Part shown: positions 62,170-64,000 of the stretch, piece by piece
How positions within the stretch are numbered: position 1 is the stretch's first letter
Layout: the number at the start of each line of letters is the position of its first letter
Notes under the pieces: model-generated
Seen by the model: only the letters and a program-made list of their open reading frames with translations
Database searches by the model: none
Told to the model about the DNA's origin: nothing
Made by a program: the position numbers and the translations under genes
Assembly: GCA_020622165.1 (NCBI GenBank)
Contig: JACNMN010000001.1
Location: forward strand, 124,001-188,000
Direction: 5' to 3'
Length of the DNA: 64,000 nt
Origin: Boseongicola sp. H5
Lineage (GTDB): Bacteria > Pseudomonadota > Alphaproteobacteria > Rhodobacterales > Rhodobacteraceae

Positions 62170-63687
62170 TCAGCCGATCTTCGGCAGCAGATTGTCGAGC
62201 GACGCCTTGGCATCGCCATAGAACATCCGGGTGTTTTCCTTGAAGAACAGCGGATTCTCGATACCGGAATAGCCGGTCCCCTGCCCGCGTTTGGACACGA
62301 AGACCTGCTTGGCCTTCCAGCATTCCAGCACCGGCATGCCGGCGATGGGGCTGTTCGGGTCGTCCTGCGCCGCCGGGTTCACGATGTCGTTGGAGCCGAT
62401 CACGATGGCCACATCGGTATTGGGGAAATCGTCGTTGATCTCGTCCATCTCCAGCACGATGTCATAGGGCACCTTGGCCTCGGCCAGAAGCACGTTCATG
62501 TGCCCCGGCAGACGGCCCGCGACCGGGTGGATCGCAAAGCGCACCGTCTTGCCCTGCGCGCGCAGCTTGCGGGTCAGTTCACTGACCGCCTGTTGCGCCT
62601 GCGCAACGGCCATGCCGTATCCGGGAATAATGATGATGCTGTCGGCCTCGTTCAGGGCGCTGGCCACGCCATCCGCATCGATGGCGATCTGTTCCCCCTC
62701 GATCTCCTGTGCCGGGCCGCTCGTCCCGCCGAAACCGCCGAGGATCACGCTCACGAAGCTGCGGTTCATCGCCTTGCACATGATATAGGACAGGATCGCA
62801 CCGGAGGAGCCGACCAGCGCGCCGACCACGATCAGCAGATCGTTGCCGAGGCTGAAGCCGATGGCCGCCGCCGCCCAGCCGGAATAGCTGTTGAGCATCG
62901 ACACCACGACGGGCATGTCCGCGCCGCCGATCCCCATGATCAGGTGATAGCCGATGAACAGCCCCGCCAGCGCCAGCAGCACCAGCGCCCAGGACCCGCC
63001 CGTGGACAGATAGACGACCAGCAACAGCACCGACAAACCCGCCGCCGCCGCATTCAGCAGGTGACCGCCGGGCAGTTGCCTGGCCCCGGTATCGACCTGG
63101 AACGGCAGCAGGCTGGAGCCGCCCGCCAGCTTGGCATAGGCAATGACGGAGCCGGTGAAGGTCACCGCGCCGATCCAGATGCCAAGCACCAGTTCGACCC
63201 GCAGGATGCCGATCTCGACGGTGGATTTCTTGGCGATCAGCTGCGCGAAGGAGGACAGCCCCTCGTAGATCTCGCGCGGCAGGCCGATGGCGGTGACGCC
63301 ATCCTCGCCCACGGCGCCCATCACAAGGCCCTCGGCCTCGTAGATATTGCCGATATAGTTAATCATGATGTCGGCGTTGAAGCCCACGAAGACCGCCGCC
63401 AGCCCGACAAGGCTGTGCATGATGGCGACCAGTTCCGGCATCTGGGTCATTTCGACCTTGGTGGCGAGCTGGTAGCCGACCGCGGCACCCGCGGCGATCA
63501 GGACGATCGAGACGACCCAAAGCCCCGCGCCGGGCCCGATGATCGTCGCCAGCACGGCGATGGCCATGCCCGCGATGCCGTACCAGACGGCGCGTTTGGC
63601 GCTCTCCTGGCCCGACAGGCCGCCAAGCGACAGGATGAAGAGGATACCCGCGACGACATAGGCCGCGATCGTGAATGCGTTTTCCAT
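62170..63687 (-). CDS. pntB: NAD(P) transhydrogenase subunit beta PntB
   Basis: 505 residues. About 13 membrane helices cover residues 1-270 (including [14 protein letters not shown]). The NADP-binding domain III follows, with [36 protein letters not shown] and [12 protein letters not shown], and [16 protein letters not shown] at the C-terminus. The complex uses the proton gradient to make NADPH from NADH. It follows the alpha-subunit gene by 13 bases. Confidence 0.95.
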   Translation of the reverse strand: MENAFTIAAYVVAGILFILSLGGLSGQESAKRAVWYGIAGMAIAVLATIIGPGAGLWVVSIVLIAAGAAVGYQLATKVEMTQMPELVAIMHSLVGLAAVFVGFNADIMINYIGNIYEAEGLVMGAVGEDGVTAIGLPREIYEGLSSFAQLIAKKSTVEIGILRVELVLGIWIGAVTFTGSVIAYAKLAGGSSLLPFQVDTGARQLPGGHLLNAAAAGLSVLLLVVYLSTGGSWALVLLALAGLFIGYHLIMGIGGADMPVVVSMLNSYSGWAAAAIGFSLGNDLLIVVGALVGSSGAILSYIMCKAMNRSFVSVILGGFGGTSGPAQEIEGEQIAIDADGVASALNEADSIIIIPGYGMAVAQAQQAVSELTRKLRAQGKTVRFAIHPVAGRLPGHMNVLLAEAKVPYDIVLEMDEINDDFPNTDVAIVIGSNDIVNPAAQDDPNSPIAGMPVLECWKAKQVFVSKRGQGTGYSGIENPLFFKENTRMFYGDAKASLDNLLPKIG

Positions 63688-63700
63688 TGCCCCTGCCCCT

Positions 63701-64000
63701 TTAGGATTTCTGGAACATGGCGAGCATGCGCCGTGTCACGAGGAAACCACCGAAGATATTGACGGAGGCCATGAAGATCCCGAGCGCGCCCAGGATCGTG
63801 ATCAGCACCGAGGACGATCCGATCTGGATCAGCGCGCCCAGAATGATGATCGAGGAGATCGCGTTGGTCACCGCCATCAGCGGCGTGTGCAAGCTGTGCG
63901 CGACGTTCCAGATCACCTGGAAGCCGATGAACACACTGAGCACGAACACGATGAAATGCTGCATGAAGCTGGCCGGCATGCCGGGGATCAGGCCGACGCC
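63701..64000 (-). CDS. pntA: NAD(P) transhydrogenase subunit alpha PntA, C-terminal membrane part (5' end outside window)
   Basis: The frame is open to the window edge; about 99 residues are visible. Three membrane helices with [40 protein letters not shown] and [20 protein letters not shown] match the membrane domain of PntA (or a separate PntAB subunit). The NAD-binding part, if fused, would lie beyond the window. Confidence 0.88.
   Translation of the reverse strand, partial: GVGLIPGMPASFMQHFIVFVLSVFIGFQVIWNVAHSLHTPLMAVTNAISSIIILGALIQIGSSSVLITILGALGIFMASVNIFGGFLVTRRMLAMFQKS

Overview
High-GC alphaproteobacterial chromosome segment, most likely from a Rhodobacteraceae (Roseobacter-like) organism. 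The gene set supports this: a MaoC-Pta fusion next to ackA, a DUF4167 protein, an FYDLN-acid protein, DUF1178 and DUF1289 proteins, HemP, an Irr-type iron-control palindrome before dps, and split pnt genes. No prophage, CRISPR array or transposase is seen. One tRNA (Ala, anticodon GGC) is present.

Region 1 (1-9330): envelope-assembly and maintenance operon lptF-lptG-lptD-surA-pdxA on +, followed by rsmA on +. In many proteobacteria pdxA and rsmA are adjacent; here an oppositely oriented four-gene cassette (5795-8321) lies between them. It encodes a coiled-coil protein, a small helical protein, a single-HKD phospholipase-D-like protein and a helix-hairpin-helix/HKD protein, with overlapping genes and its own consensus-like -10 element. 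This is the best candidate in the window for an undescribed accessory system.

Region 2 (9339-17167): housekeeping genes on the minus strand: DUF4167, prmC-prfA, a DUF1499 protein, ackA with a MaoC-Pta fusion, and a sugar-acid dehydratase of the IlvD/Edd family.

Region 3 (17403-24990): a membrane-anchored protein with Asp-box repeats, then an ABC exporter (ATPase, FtsX-type permease, HlyD-type adaptor) and a DUF6544 protein.

Region 4 (25028-34076): a D-arginine-dehydrogenase-like flavoenzyme (minus) divergent from an RpiR regulator, a complete peptide-type ABC importer and an M81 (MlrC-like) hydrolase. Together they look like a regulated uptake and catabolism locus for a nitrogenous substrate.

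Region 5 (34327-41537): tRNA-Ala, FYDLN-acid protein, YgjP-like metallopeptidase, GntR and LysR regulators, a lipoprotein, a globin-like protein without the expected proximal histidine, a second DUF1499 protein, and a large periplasmic helical-repeat protein.

Region 6 (41875-54028): nine consecutive minus-strand genes forming a surface-glycan cluster. Five are glycosyltransferases of three types (one of them carrying a C-terminal methyltransferase-like domain), plus one further family-2-type enzyme, a sulfatase fused to RTX calcium-binding repeats, and two poorly characterised proteins that may bind or process glycans. In detail: four family-2-like enzymes (one fused), one GT61, one DXD/GT32-like.

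Region 7 (54233-64000): fadD-type acyl-CoA ligase and a BASS-family transporter, SDR, DUF1178, NUDIX, glutathione peroxidase coupled to a histone-deacetylase-like amidohydrolase, hemP, DUF1289, dps under a probable Irr box, an unknown conserved protein with palindromes in its promoter region, and pntB/pntA (pntA runs off the window).
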